This document shows, in pieces, positions 11,600 through 23,330 of a DNA stretch of 64,000 bases (position 1 is its first letter; every line of letters begins with the position of its first letter). A program made the translations under genes and the position numbers. The stretch spans positions 112,210,838 through 112,274,837 of the forward strand of contig OY282558.1 in assembly GCA_958295665.1 (NCBI GenBank), given 5' to 3'. Origin of the DNA: Tipula vernalis (Eukaryota; Arthropoda; Insecta; Diptera; Tipulidae). Under the pieces are notes generated by a model. That model was not told where the DNA came from. It ran no database searches and was given only the letters and a program-made list of their open reading frames with translations.

Positions 11600-12245
11600 G
11601 GTACAGTCAAATATCTCGGAAAATAAGCACTCTACGAAAGAAATTATTCCGTGGGGGAAATACATTAGTGTTAAAATTAGTACCGACCCTATGCTCCTTG
11701 TAGGTGGGGCGCGGGTAACTTTTACACTAAAATATGTACCCCTACTTTTTATTGCATATTCGGATTCTACGGCCAAAAATACGTAGGATTTGAAAGAAAC
11801 ATTTTTTTCGATTAATGATAGATGGCGCTGTAATTGACGATATTCTTTTTTGATTGAAAGATGATGAGGCGAGGGGACTCATGTAAATCAAGCACCCTTT
11901 TCCCAATTATTCGAAATTTTTTCGCGACCAATTTCGAGTATTTACAGTGAAATCGTGGTATCTTTATTGCAGACGTATTGCAGAATCCTTTGCGTAGGTT
12001 CTCAGTAGGAGAAATCGAGAAAGAATATCGTCAATTACAGCGCCACCCAAAGAAGAAGAACCCAAATCTGCAATAAAAAATAAGGGTTCATATTTTTGTT
12101 TCATAGTTACCATGCCCCACCTACAAGGAGGAGGAGGGGGTACTAATTTGAACACTAATATATTTCCCCCACGGAATAATTTCTTTCGTAAAGTGCTTAT
12201 TTCCCGTAATATTTGAGTGTATCAGGTTAAAAAAATCACCCGGTA
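11600..12245. repeat. Imperfect inverted repeat, arms about 250 bp
   Basis: The left arm (about 11600-11855) and the reverse complement of the right arm (about 11995-12245) share long blocks. Examples are GAAAGAAATTATTCCGTGGG, CTCCTTGTAGGTGGGGC and GGCGCTGTAATTGACGATAT. About 140 bp lie between the arms. The long mirror-image ORFs on both strands here come from the two arms and are not genes. It may be a foldback element or two head-to-head copies of one repeat. Confidence 0.8.
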
Positions 12246-12449
12246 TATTATACCCCATTATACTTTGATGTGAATATCTCTTGAATAACCATCTTGAAAA
12301 CTTGGAAACAAAAATCAAATTTTAGGTCAAACAATATTAGAAAATGTGGGATGCGAAGCAAAATTTAAATGTATGGGCAAATTAATTTCCGAAAATTTGT
12401 GAAATTGTTTTTGCGATATTCAATCGTTTTATTGTCGAGTTTTCATTTT

Positions 12450-13005
12450 AGTGTGTCAACGTGTTAAACGTTCATTAAATCGCAAAAGTCAGAACGTTTT
12501 TCCGAGACAGGACTGTATAACAAGTAATAAGATACAAGAAGACAAAAAGTAACAGATATTCGAGATGACCATTTTGTAGTTTAATCAACTCTTAGAAATC
12601 ACCAAGTAACTGGTTCTGGGACCTGTAATATAAATGGAAGCAAAATAACTATACGGCGACGGTTAGGAAAAGTAAATATTCATTCACTAAGATCAGCCCC
12701 GGTTCCAGAACTTCTGTCAAAACACAGAATTGTTCCTCCAGCGTAAGAATTCGAGGCGGATCAGTCATAGTATGGGCGGGACTTTTGATGGAAGCACACA
12801 GCGAGCATTACTCGGTCCCAATCGGACCTATAACGGTCCTTCGCTATATATTAACGAAATTTTTGAAGAATATGTTGTACACCATTTATAGGCGATGCAC
12901 ACCATTTATAGGCGATGTACGACATGATCGCCAAGGAGACCTGATTTAAATCCTATAGAACATGTTCGAGATGTTATTGGCCGAAGGGCCCTTATAGGGG
13001 GGGGG
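12450..13005 (+). pseudogene. Tc1/mariner transposase remnant
   Basis: Short plus-strand frames carry the signatures of a Tc1/mariner (DDE) transposase. RGGSVIVWAGLLMEAHSEHY (about 12751-12810) matches the GGSVMVWA block after the first catalytic Asp. SPRRPDLNPIEHVRDVIGRR (about 12930-12990) matches the SPDLNPIEHVWD block at the third catalytic position. Stops and shifts separate the two, and the second Asp block is missing. A 19 bp duplication (ACACCATTTATAGGCGATG, twice from about 12880) sits between them. Terminal inverted repeats were not found. Confidence 0.75.
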
Positions 13006-14296
13006 GGGGAAGGCAATACACGCTTTTTATTGGTTAATTATAATTTTGTTGTTGTCTTTATTTTTGTGAACATTTAAACCAAATTTTTAAAATTTTTCAT
13101 TGTTGGGTTTTAATTTAAAAATTCGAAAAACCTCAACCGCATATTTTGGAAGGGTAGGTGTCACACACATTTTCATGAAGATTGTTTTGAATGTTTGTTT
13201 TAGGGTGGACTGTTTTCTCTACCGGAAAGTGTAATTCGTTTTGAATACAAATTCACTCAAAATCCTGTTTTTTTCTAAACATTCTACAAAATAAATATTT
13301 CTCACGAAGAGAGGAGTAAAAAATAATGAAATTGTGCAAATACCTATATTGGATCTTAATTTAATTGCAAGACGTACTCGAATCTTATACCCAAGAATCC
13401 GAGAAATACGGTATCTCAATTTAGTCCAATTATTGTGAATTATAATAAATAAATCGTTTGAATTTCGAAGGTTGATAAATTTCATTTAACAAAAGGTTGA
13501 ATTTGGAGTGCAAATCCTATACAAAATTCTTATGTGCGGTTATATAGGGCGCACACATATACACACACAAACAATAAATTTTTATAATTTTCAAACAATC
13601 AATGAATCTTAATAAATGACATTAACAGCAACTGAATAAACAAAACGACAAAAATATAAAATGAAAATGGAAAATTGATTTTCCATCAAATTTGTGGAAC
13701 GTCGAATCCATTTTTAACATACAAACAATCATTTTTTTGGTTTTGTTTTCGATTTGTTTTAACAATTTCGATTATATTTGTCGGAATATTATTATTTGAT
13801 TTTATTTTTTTTTTGTTATATGGGTTCTCCAAATGTCATAAATTTAATCAGGAAAACATAAACCGAGTACAGAAATACCTCGAAAGTATTAAGTTGATTT
13901 TTTTTTTTATTTATTATCAATTAGTTCGTAAATATTTGTGAAACTTTTAAAAATAAATACGCTCCCACATACTTTATAGTTAGGCCACATATACAACGTT
14001 TTGCAGGGGATTCCTGTGTAACGTTATACAATCGTTTTTTATGTACATACATACATACACTACATATAAGTATAATATAATTAAATTATCTTTACCTCCC
14101 GTTTTGTGATACATCTACAAACCGATTGTGGAATGGAATTAAATTTCGGAAACATTTTTTGACATTTTATTGATGTCAAAATGTTTTATGTTTTTGAATT
14201 GTTTTTTTACTGTCAACCAATTATGTCTATGGCATACCCATAATAACGAGATACTCAAAACCTTAACATTATAGAATTATATTAAAATACACTTAC
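13006..14296. other. Non-coding DNA next to the dpr exon
   Basis: Nothing supportable beyond short G and T homopolymers and AT-rich sequence. On the minus strand this would be the intron following the dpr exon at 14297-14510. It begins with a good GTAAGT donor at 14296-14291. Confidence 0.5.
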
Positions 14297-14510
14297 CTTT
14301 AGAAACAAATACGTATATACTTGCCGGCTCTGTATTACTCGCCGAACATGTATAATTCCCTGAATCAGACATTTGTGGCTCACGTATTATAAGTCGACTT
14401 TGTGTTCGTGGCCCTGGCGTTGTTTCAATTGTTATATCACGTCTTGAATCATCGTAATTTATCATACGATCATTTTTTTGCCAAAATACATATTGTGGTG
14501 GTTGCGGACT
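14297..14510 (-). CDS. dpr-family gene, internal exon (second half of Ig domain 2)
   Basis: dpr proteins are two-Ig-domain neuronal surface proteins that pair with DIP receptors in synaptic partner choice. This minus-strand exon is bounded by a TTAATTTCAG acceptor and an AAAG/GTAAGT donor and is open throughout (214 nt, starting in phase 0, ending one base into a Gly codon). It starts SPQPPQYVFWQKNDR, giving the buried Trp of the Ig fold. It continues through INYDDSRRDITIETTPG and ends with LIIREPQMSDSGNYTCSASN and IYVFVSKG, with the DxGxYxC motif and second disulfide Cys. It joins in frame to the exon at 29855-29989, which carries the first Cys. No stops or indels, so the gene looks functional. 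The paralogue is not assigned. Confidence 0.93.
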
Positions 14511-15901
14511 CTGAAATTAAATTTAAAAACACCAAAAACTTATTTCAAATTATATCGAAGATTTTCATAAAAAGTGGAAAAAGCACGCCGCACTAAATTT
14601 ATATCCATATATGATCTAAAATAGTAATACATTTCAAAATCTCATGACAATACAAAAAAAAAATGTTCGACATCCAACAATGGTTTTCATATTCTTTCTT
14701 ATATTATATAGATCCAGTTTTTATTTCTTATTTGTTAGTTTTTGTTTTGTTACAGTAGTTTCTATTGTTTGAAATTGTTTTCAAAACTAGAGTACACAAT
14801 TTTTGTTAAAACTTTAGAAAAAAACAACAAAAGTTTAAATAGATTTTTGTGTCAATGCCTCTCGTTCGTTCGGGGAGGGAAAAATCGTATCTATTATTAC
14901 TGCATTTACTCTATATGTATCCATTTTTTCTCTAATGTATGGCACACAAAAACTATAAAATAAATTTGTTTTTCCGAAAACTTAAAGCTCTATTTTATTT
15001 AGCTTTATTCCGACTATACAAACACAATAAAAATAAACGACAAATTGTCTTTCTTTTCGATTAATTAAAAATTTAAATCGTTTATAAAAAATCCAAAACC
15101 TTGTTTTTAAAATATTAAGGATTTAGAAGCTTTTACATACTATCGTCTACTAGAATTCTTTTGATTCAATGTACTCCATTTATTATTTACTAAAAACAGT
15201 CAACGTGAATAATAATAATTTTGTTTTGCTATTTCTTCTAATCACGTTTCTATTTTGATTACATGAATAATATAGAAATAAAATTATGATTACAGTTGAA
15301 TAAAAATTATTTTGTAGTTAGGGTTGAGACTAGAGGGAATCTCCCTCAAGTCACTCACATTTATGTATGTATATATTTTAAGGAGTAAAACAGTTTTTCA
15401 AATGTTTAACTTTAAATTAAATTTTAGTTAACAAAAAATTTATCAATTCACTTCCCCCATAAATACTTAAAATTCCTTAGTATGTACGTACGTGTACGCA
15501 ATACGAGTATAAACTTTATTTGCTGCACGTTCGCTAATATTACTTAGAGATAAAACTGTTAAATTAAAATTAGGTCGTTATATATGAAAAAATTATGGCT
15601 TCGTGAAATTTTGGCAGTGACTGCATAGTAGAAATATATTATTCGCAAATGTACACTAAGGACTTATAGATGTTACGTGACCCAAACATGTAATTGGGGA
15701 AAATTATTCCGCCGTTTTATCTGATCACTATACGCCTAGCATTTTTATTTAAATAAAGAATGTTACGAGCTTTTCTCGAAAATCTGTAAATATCTAGAAA
15801 ATGTAGCTAAATATTCTATGGGATCCCTAGTCTATACGAGTATTACCTAGTGTCTTAAATGATTGAGGAGATCCTTGTAGGAATGGTTAATTGGGTAAAG
15901 C

Positions 15902-17225
15902 TTTTTTTTTTTTTTTTTTCATCTAGTAAATGAGTTTAATGTTTAGAGGAGTGTAGCCCATTGGCTATTCCCCATATGCTTGAAATTTAATTTAATTTAG
16001 AAGTTTTAATTTGAGCTTAAATCTAGAGGCTTCGTCCTTCGAAGCCGTCTCACTAAATTGGTGTTTTTCAGCATGCTTTAAGACTACAAGTCTTGTTTCG
16101 CGTGACTTTTGATTTCTTCGCTGACGTATTCCACCTTTAAATCTCTATGTAGGTTGTCATTTCTTATGTCACGTAGGACTTAATTTTGGAAACCTTCAGT
16201 TATTTAAATGATGGTCTTCTTGGCACAATCCGAAAGCTGAATACCGTAAGTCCATATTAGTTTTAATACTTGCCGATATAAGAGCAATTTGTTATGTAAT
16301 GTTAGCTCAGAGTGCTTTCGTATGAGCTAGTACATGTTCCTGTATTTGTTCTTAAAGACTTCCTTTTTACTTTTTCACATGCTCACAAGATATTTCGCCG
16401 TATTTGCCTAGGAAACTTGTTGCGAGTTAAGCTCCACCGGTATTCAGTTAACTGTTTGGTTTGTAAAGTTAACATGTACTGATTTCGCTTTATTCAGCTT
16501 GATTCGCCAACTTTTCGTCTAGTTGCTCACTGTGTTAGTGGCTCACTTAAGTTTTCGTTTCGCTTCTTCTATGGCGTTACCAATTGCAAGGATTGCAGTA
16601 TCATCAGCGAATGTTGCAATGGTTGTTTCATCAGCATTTGGTAAATCTCGTGTATAGAGAAGATATAGTACTGGCCCTAGGCGCTGCCCTTCAGTATTCC
16701 TGCTGATATTTTCTTTAATTCATAGTATTCTCTTTCATATTTAAACCAGAAGTAACGATCGGTGGCGTTGGTAAACCTCGATGAAGTTTAAATTTTAGTC
16801 CTTGATGCCATACTTTGTCAAATGCCTGAGCTACATCCAAGAAGATACTGGAACATATTTTCTTTTTTTCAAGCACATCTATAATTACGTTTGTAATTCT
16901 ATGCCCCTGTTCTACAGTAGAGTGATTTTCTCCAAATACAAATTGAAGTGGAGGAATTAGACTTCTTTCTTCTATTATTGGTTTTAACCTCTTCAGCAGG
17001 AATTAGTTACTAGAGTTATATTTTCATCTTCTGATTGTCTAAACAGAGGTTGGAAGGTTTGTTCTAGGTATTCAGCAAACAGTGTGGCTTTTTGCTTGGC
17101 GCTTCTAGCCAAGATTCCATCGTCATATTTAATTGGTGGTACCTGCATTTTTCGTATCTTCAGAGATTTTTTAGATTTCCAAGCGAGTACTCAGTATCTT
17201 TTCCTCCAGTTAGACTACTTGCATG
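15902..17225 (-). mobile_element. 5'-truncated Jockey-like LINE with poly(A) tail
   Basis: Minus-strand reading gives a reverse transcriptase of the Jockey clade. PIKYDDGILARSAKQKATLF is near the 5' end (about 17100-17140). It is followed by FGENHSTVEQGHRITN, then IFLDVAQAFDKVWHQ (first catalytic Asp), then [17 protein letters not shown] (catalytic Asp pair, near 16600), then RIKLNKAKSVHVNFTN. The LIWTYGIQL thumb motif follows downstream. The 3' end is a run of 19 A on the minus strand (T at 15902-15920), the hallmark of LINE retrotransposition. ORF1 and the endonuclease are absent, a typical 5' truncation. Many stops and frameshifts show it is dead. It meets the oppositely oriented LOA-like LINE at about 17225. 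Confidence 0.88.
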
Positions 17226-17695
17226 TGGCGTACTGCAGCTATCGGACCGTAGTCCAGCTGGTGGGAGAGTCTCAGGGAAGTGGGGAGTGGTTAACCTCAG
17301 TTCATTAAATCCTGAGTACCTACGATGCCCAGCATGGTAAGGCGAACAGATGTCGCCAGAAAACCATCAACCAATAACCACGGCGGACTGTAAGTCACGT
17401 CCTCTCTTCACCTCCAAGTCTCCGCGGGTGATGAGTGGAGTAAACTATAAACGGGTGACCCTGGGAATGAAATGGATCCCATTGGATTTAGCTCTCCATG
17501 TGAATAGGTGAATGAGAGAGTGAATGTGGAGCGGAGGGAAGGCGGTGCTGGGAAGCAGGGGTGCTAGCGATTCGAATGGGCTGATGATCAACTAGGCAGG
17601 GGGCCCATTTAACAAAGTCCAGTCGTTAACGGAGCCCACTGGATACCTGCGTATACGGATCTCTGCGCAGGCGGATTTGTATTTCTCCGATACTC

Positions 17696-18574
17696 GTGGG
17701 AATCAAAATGGAAGGATCTAACAACAAAAAAACCAAGGGCACCGGCTCTCTTCAAAAGCCGGTATCAGCGAAAGGAGGTACCTCGAACCAGACACGTGGG
17801 GCCTCTAAGGTTGCAAAGGAGGTTGACTCTAGGGCAATAGTCCTGGGAGTTAGCATTACCAACGCAGTACATGGGAGTGGGACAAGAGACATTCCTTCGG
17901 CGAAAAGGCGGTACAGAAATCGCCGCTCGGCTTTTCGAATTCTCGAAAATTGGGCTGCGACCCCCGAGGGGCAGCTCTCGTAAGAGCAAGGAACATCAGT
18001 AGCTTGGGCAAGGAGCGTTGTGGGCTGCGTAAGCTCGGAAAGGGACCATGTGTCGAAAAGACAGCGGTCCCAGGACGAGGTGGAAGTAGTTTACAGCAAG
18101 CGGGTCAAGTTGCTGACTGACACGAAGCAGGGCTCTAACTCAGGGACAAAGCTGTTCAGCGATGTCCTGAGGGAGCATGTGTCGATACTAGCCGTAATTG
18201 ACGAAAGTCAAGAAGATGGCAGCATCACGGCGGAAAAATGGAGGTTCGTGTATAATGCACTCAGCCTCGTCTTTTTAAAGGTCTTGGGAGAAAATTCTGG
18301 ACCAACCCCATCCTGCAGATATGTGGGATGGTATAAAGGGCGTGTGAAGATGACTGCATGCTCCGACTCTACATCTTTGGATCTATATAAAAAGGCTATA
18401 GCCAAAGTAGGGGAAATGTGGCCAGGCGCAAAGCTTCTGCAGTTAGCTGGGAGGAAATCCCCAGAAGGTCGAGAGCACGTGTCTGGCTGCAGTAACCAAA
18501 ATCTTCCGACCGGAAATGGGAAAATCGTCAAGCAGGGGGAGGCGAAGGGGGCTCAAAATTATCAATTATGGTAA
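17696..18574 (+). pseudogene. LINE ORF1 (Gag-like), frameshifted
   Basis: ORF1 of such LINEs makes the nucleic-acid-binding protein of the retrotransposition particle. The first frame (17696-17983) is Lys/Arg/Ser-rich and includes RDIPSAKRRYRNRRSAFRIL. The second (18020-18574) carries SILAVIDESQEDGSITAEKW, CRYVGWYKGRVKMTACSD and VGEMWPGAKL, which resemble the conserved C-terminal ORF1 block of insect LOA-type elements. A frameshift and stop between 17983 and 18020 separate them. No CCHC zinc knuckles were seen in the remaining frames. Confidence 0.7.
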
Positions 18575-18999
18575 TATATAAGAAGTCCCTTGCCCTCCTG
18601 CACAAAACGAAAGGAGTAATTGACTTTGGTTTCGGGCCAATTACTCTCATCGTTTATAAAAAGGATGGGGCGAAGCGCGTACGGGAGGCCAACCGAAGGA
18701 TGATGGCAACCCGCCCAGGCCTGAAGGGGGTATTAGCAGCATGAAGGGAGAAGTTAAGGTAGGGGGGAGAGTAACTCCAATGGAGGATTGATATCGGCAG
18801 CCCGGTAAGACGAAGGGGCACTGACAAGTCCTCTACAGAGGGTATGAGGGTTAGCGAGACGGGCTAATCCGGCGCATCCCAAAATACCGAGAAATATTAT
18901 TCCTGCGTTAGTAGGAATATACCATAGAGGTAGGTAAATGTTAAAAGGGTATAGTTCAAATAATTCAAATTAACCTTCACCATTCGAAGGCTGCTTCGG

Positions 19000-19659
19000 C
19001 AGCTCTACTCCTCAGGCTGGCTAGTTCGGGTCAGGATGTGATACTAATCCAAAAACCTTGGATTAATAACAACAGGATCTGTGGGCTTAGAACCAAGGGG
19101 TACAAAATTATATCCTCTAGTAAGTCTGGGAAAATCAGATCTTGTATTCTTGGGAAAAATAATATTAATCTTTTCCTTCTCTCTCAATCCAGTAATGGTG
19201 ACACTACTGCAGTTAGCCTGCAAGCAGGCACTTGTAGATTCTGGATAGTTTTAGCCTACATGGACCGGGAGAAGGAGGTTCCTCCGGATAACCTGGAGGA
19301 GCTGATCCGTGAAGCGAAGCAATCAAAGGTTGGTGTGATACTGGGAGTTGATGCTAATGCGCATCACACTATCTGGGGAAAGCACGGATATTAATGAAAG
19401 AAGTGAGTCACTTTTTGATTATTTGATGAGTACTACTAACCTTTTAGTGTGTAATATTGGGCGGGAACCCACATTTATTGCTAGTAACAGACAGGAGGTT
19501 CTAGACGTGACCCTTGCCTCAAATAATATTCTTCATACGGTTCTAAATTGGAGGGTGGATAAGGAACACTCCTTTTCTGATCATCGATATTTAACATATA
19601 TCCTCAATATTCACCCTGCTATCCGGGAAGCTTTCAGAAACCCTAGAAGGACCAACTGA
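19000..19659 (+). pseudogene. LINE ORF2 endonuclease domain, catalytic Glu lost
   Basis: The apurinic-like endonuclease nicks target DNA for reverse transcription. Visible blocks are DVILIQKPWI (about 19036-19064), VILGVDANAHHTIWG (about 19337-19380), STDINERSESLFDYL, PTFI and EHSFSDHRY (about 19567-19593). The final SDH and the DANAHH motif are intact. The family normally has QEPW at the first block, where Glu binds the metal, but the codon at 19053-19055 is AAA (Lys). A one-base shift near 19375 moves the second half into another frame. Confidence 0.82.
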
Positions 19660-19740
19660 AGCAAATATGGGGAATTACTGTAGGATTTCTGGCCGTCGAG
19701 GGCTTTAGAGCCCCCGACGACTGTTGGGGAGCTGGAGGTC

Positions 19741-21507
19741 ATGGTGGCTAGCGTTACTAGCGCATGCAACTGGTCCTTTTGTGCTGCCTGTCCACTGGTT
19801 AAGCCTAGAGGAAGGCAAAAACCAGTATGGTGGTCCAGGGAACTGGGAACCTATCGTAAGGTTTATATGACAGCCTTTAATAGAGCCAAAAATACAAGGG
19901 AGGCTCAGGATTGGGACTCCTATAAGGAGAAATTCAGAATTTATAAAAAAGAATTAAGAAAGTCACAAAGGAGGTCTTAAAGAATCTTCTGTGATAAAAT
20001 GAATCTTCTGTGATAAAATGGAAGAGGTATCCGAAATCTCCCGCCTTAGGAAGATTCTTTAGAAAAGTACAGCTAGTCCCAGTTTTTTGATAAAACCAGA
20101 CGGATCTTGGACAGCTTCTAGAGGAGAATCTCTGAAGCTTCTCTTCGAGACACACTTTCCAGGGAGCTTTGAAGAACTGTTGGTGCGTAGCAATCATCAG
20201 GAAGCACTGTCAGGGTTTACAGAGGATATCGTAACCAGAAAACGGATCCTATGGGCACTGAGGAGTTTTAAACCATTAAAATCGGCTGGTCCGGATCAAA
20301 TTATACCAGCGGAACTTCAATGCAACTCAGTAATTCTTCTCTAAAGCTATATTCAAAGGGTACTTGAAGCTGGTCTATATTATTAGGTGCTGGACGGAGG
20401 TCAATGTGGTATTTATACCGAAAGCGGGGAAAAGCTCACATGTCTATGCTAAGGACCTAAGACCAATAACTATATCATCCTTTCTTTTGAAAAACTTGGA
20501 AAGGCTGCTGGATGTATACATTAGAAATAAAATAGGTGCCAGGAAGTGGGCATTGTCTCAGCATGCGTACAGAAAGGGTAGATCTGTGGACACTGCTCTG
20601 CACGCCTTGGTATGTACGATTGAGAAATCGATTAGTTCGTAGGAATTCTGTTTGGTGGCCTTCCTAGATATAGAGGGCGCCTTTAATAATGTGAAAGCGG
20701 AAACAATCAAGGAAGGATTGTCATTTTTGGAGGTGGACGTTCCTCTGAGAAGGTTAATCAATTATATGCTGGGAAGCAGGATTGTTAGCTCTAAGTTGAA
20801 GGACTCCACCATCTAGAGGCGAGTAACTAGAATAACTCCGCAGGGGGGGGGGGGGGGTTATTTCCCCTCTTCTCTGGAACGTAGTGGTAAATGGGTTACT
20901 ACTAGAATTGGAGAGAGAGGGTATTGAAGTTATCGCTTACGGAGACGACGTAGCTTTAGCTGTTACCGGTAAATTCCTGGGCAAGATTGTGGACATAAAG
21001 AATGCGCTTACAATCGTTACGAAATGGGCTGGCAAATGTGGACTTGGTATTAACCCGTCCAAGACAGAGCTGGTACTCTTCACTAAGAAATACAAATTTC
21101 CATAAGTTGTCCCTCCTACCTTAAATGGCACGAGACTTGCTTTTACTGACAGTGCTAGATATCTGGGCATTATCTTAGACAGTAAGCTTAGTTGGAGGCC
21201 CAATATGTCGGAGAGAATAAACAAAGCTACTATAGCTTTTTACTCCTATAGGAACGCCATTGGTCATAGATGCAGTGTGAAGCCGGAGCTGGTACACTGG
21301 CTCTGCACCGCTGTAGTGAGACCTGTAATCATGTACGGGGTGGGTGTTTGGTGGCCAGCTCTGGACAAGGTAACTTATAAAAGTAGGATTGAGCGGATGC
21401 AAAAAACGGCCTGTGTGCTTGTTAGCGGGGCATTGAGGTCGACACCGACAAGTGGCTTAGAGGTTAGTTGCACCTTATTCCGGTCGACATTTTTGACAAA
21501 CAGATAG
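19741..21507 (+). pseudogene. LINE ORF2 reverse transcriptase, multiply frameshifted
   Basis: Successive frames give the linker (19741-19980, with KPVWWSRELG), RT fingers (LKSAGPDQIIPAELQ about 20277-20320; VVFIPKAGKSSHVYAKDLRP about 20407-20465), QHAYRKGRSVDTALHALV (about 20557-20610), LDIEGAFNNV (about 20664-20695), and palm motif EVIAYGDDVALAVTGKFL (20925-20980). The thumb (GLGINPSKTELVLF, then YLGIILDSKLSW and RPVIMYGVGVWW) follows. The PQGG turn at 20840-20857 has become a 15-G homopolymer. An 18 bp duplication (GAATCTTCTGTGATAAAATG twice, 19981-20020) adds to the damage. Confidence 0.85.
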
Positions 21508-21710
21508 CGGCAAATACGGCTTAACGACTTGCAGCCGTCTCTCAGTGGAGGTGTCTTAGTACGGGACACTCTAATATCGCTAGGTCGTTGTAGGATGAGC
21601 TGGCGAATCTTGACTACATTAAACCTACTCTACGCTTCGAGAAGCGATTTCGGACCTCCTTCCCTTCAATAGAATCATGGAGGGATAGACCGTTATCGGA
21701 AACCGAAGCG

Positions 21711-21776
21711 TTGCAATTCTTCACAGATGGCTCCAAGCTAGATGACAAAGTGGGAGCTGGAGTATTCTGTGACAAA
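21711..21776 (+). pseudogene. LINE RNase H, N-terminal piece
   Basis: Reads QFFTDGSKLDDKVGAGVFC then DK, the start of the RNase H domain with its first catalytic Asp in FTDGSK. The frame is interrupted exactly at the CCCGACAAA terminus of the 6.5 kb insertion. It resumes at 28308 with KLNVNISIRLPDYCSVYQAE once one AAA copy is removed. Confidence 0.9.
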
Positions 21777-21791
21777 CCCGACAAACATTTT
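21777..21791 (+). repeat. Left terminal inverted repeat
   Basis: CCCGACAAACATTTT, exact reverse complement of 28293-28307. A second GC-rich block, ATACCGACAACTATATATCG, and two near-copies of GCGTCGGACACAATTAC follow within 100 bp. They form a subterminal repeat zone. Confidence 0.92.
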
Positions 21792-22011
21792 AATACCGAC
21801 AACTATATATCGGGCTCAAAAATACCGTGCGTCGGACACAATTACAAAAACAACAAAAATAATTTACCGAGCGTCGAACATAATTACAAAAACAAAAAAG
21901 CAATTTATCAAACAAAAGAGAAAATAAGTCAAATTCTCAGAATAATTTTTGTTTTGTTTTTATTTCGTGGTAATTTTTTGGGTTTTGTGAGGTAAATTGT
22001 TTTTTTTTTTT

Positions 22012-23330
22012 CATTTTTGGTTTCAAAAGTATTCTAAGCATTTTGATTATATTTCCTCGGTAATTTTATGAACCTTCTTCGGTAAAGAATATTTTTTTCT
22101 TTTTGATTTCAACTTTTTTCGTTTTAAAATTATTTTAGGCAAATTTATTACATGTTGTCGGTAATTTTATATTTTTTTGTTTTTGATTTCAATTATTAAT
22201 TATTACAAATTTTTTTCTGCCATTATTTCGCGGTAATTTTTTGAATTTTGCGGTAGTTTGATTTTCTTCTTTCATTTTTGGTTTCAAAAGTATTCTAAGC
22301 ATTTTGATTATATTTCCTCAGTAATTTTATGAACCTTCTTCGGTAAAGAATATTTTTTTGCTTTTGATTTCAATTATTAAATATTACAAGTCTTTTTCTG
22401 CCATTATTTCGCGGTAATTTTTTGGTTTTTTTGCAGTAGTTTGATTTTCTTCTTTCATTTTTGGTTTCAAAAGTATTCTAAGCATTTTGATTATATTTCC
22501 TCGGTAATTTTATGAACCTTCTTCGGTAAAGAATATTTTTTTGCTTTTGATTTCAATTATTAAATATTACAAGTTTTTTCTGCCATTATTTCGCGGTAAT
22601 TTTTTGGTTTTTTGCGGTAGTTTGATTTTCTTCTTTCATTTTTGGTTTCAAAAGTATTCTAAGCATTTTGATTATATTTCCTCGGTAATTTTATGAACCT
22701 TCTTCGGTAAAGAATATTTTTTTGCTTTTGATTTCAATTATTAAATATTACAAGTTTTTTTCTGCCATTATTTTGCGGTAATTTTTTGGTTTTTTTTTTG
22801 CGGTAGTTTGATTTTCTTCTTTCATTTTTGGTTTCAAAAGTATTCTAAGCATTTTGATTATATTTCCTTAGTAATTTTATGAACCTTCCTTGGTAAAGAA
22901 TATTTTTTTGCTTTTGATTTCAATTATTAAATATTACAAGTTTTTTTCTGCCATTATTTCGCGGTAATTTTTTGGTTTTTTTGCGGTAGTTTGATTTTCT
23001 TCTTTCATTTTTGGTTTCAAAAGTATTCTAAGCATTTTGATTATATTTCCTCGGTAATTTTATGAACCTTCTTCGGTAAAGAATATTTTTTTGTTTTTGA
23101 TTTCAATTATTAATTATTACAAGTTTTTTCTGCCATTATTTCGCGGTAAGTTTTTGGTTTTTTTTGCGGTAGTTTGATTTTCTTCTTTCATTTTTGGTTT
23201 CAAAAGTATTCTAAGCATTTTGATTATATTTCCTCGGTCATTTTATGAATCTTCTTCGGTAAAGAATATTTTTTTCTTTTTGATTTCAACTTTTTTCGTT
23301 TCAAAATTATTCTACGCAAATTTATTACAT
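22012..23330 (+). repeat. About 183 bp tandem repeat array, six to seven units
   Basis: Units begin with TTTCAAAAGTATTCTAAGCA at 22021, 22281, 22464, 22646, 22832, 23015 and 23198. Spacings are therefore 260, 183, 182, 186, 183 and 183 bp. Each unit carries two GGTAATTTT motifs (CGGTAATTTTATGAACC and CGGTAATTTTTTGG) and a CGGTAAAGAATATTTTTTTG box. The first unit is longer because it holds an extra internal segment, also present after the last unit. No coding potential. Confidence 0.92.

Noticed and set aside
11439..12318. ORFs on both strands with similar protein sequence
   Set aside because: Caused by the inverted-repeat arms; no recognisable domain.
1..14296. C-terminal dpr exon(s)
   Set aside because: Searched on the minus strand for an exon continuing after VSKG; none had both a plausible acceptor and family-like sequence.
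17084..17340. Two overlapping plus-strand ORFs
   Set aside because: They straddle the Jockey-like (minus) and LOA-like (plus) junction and read antisense of the former.
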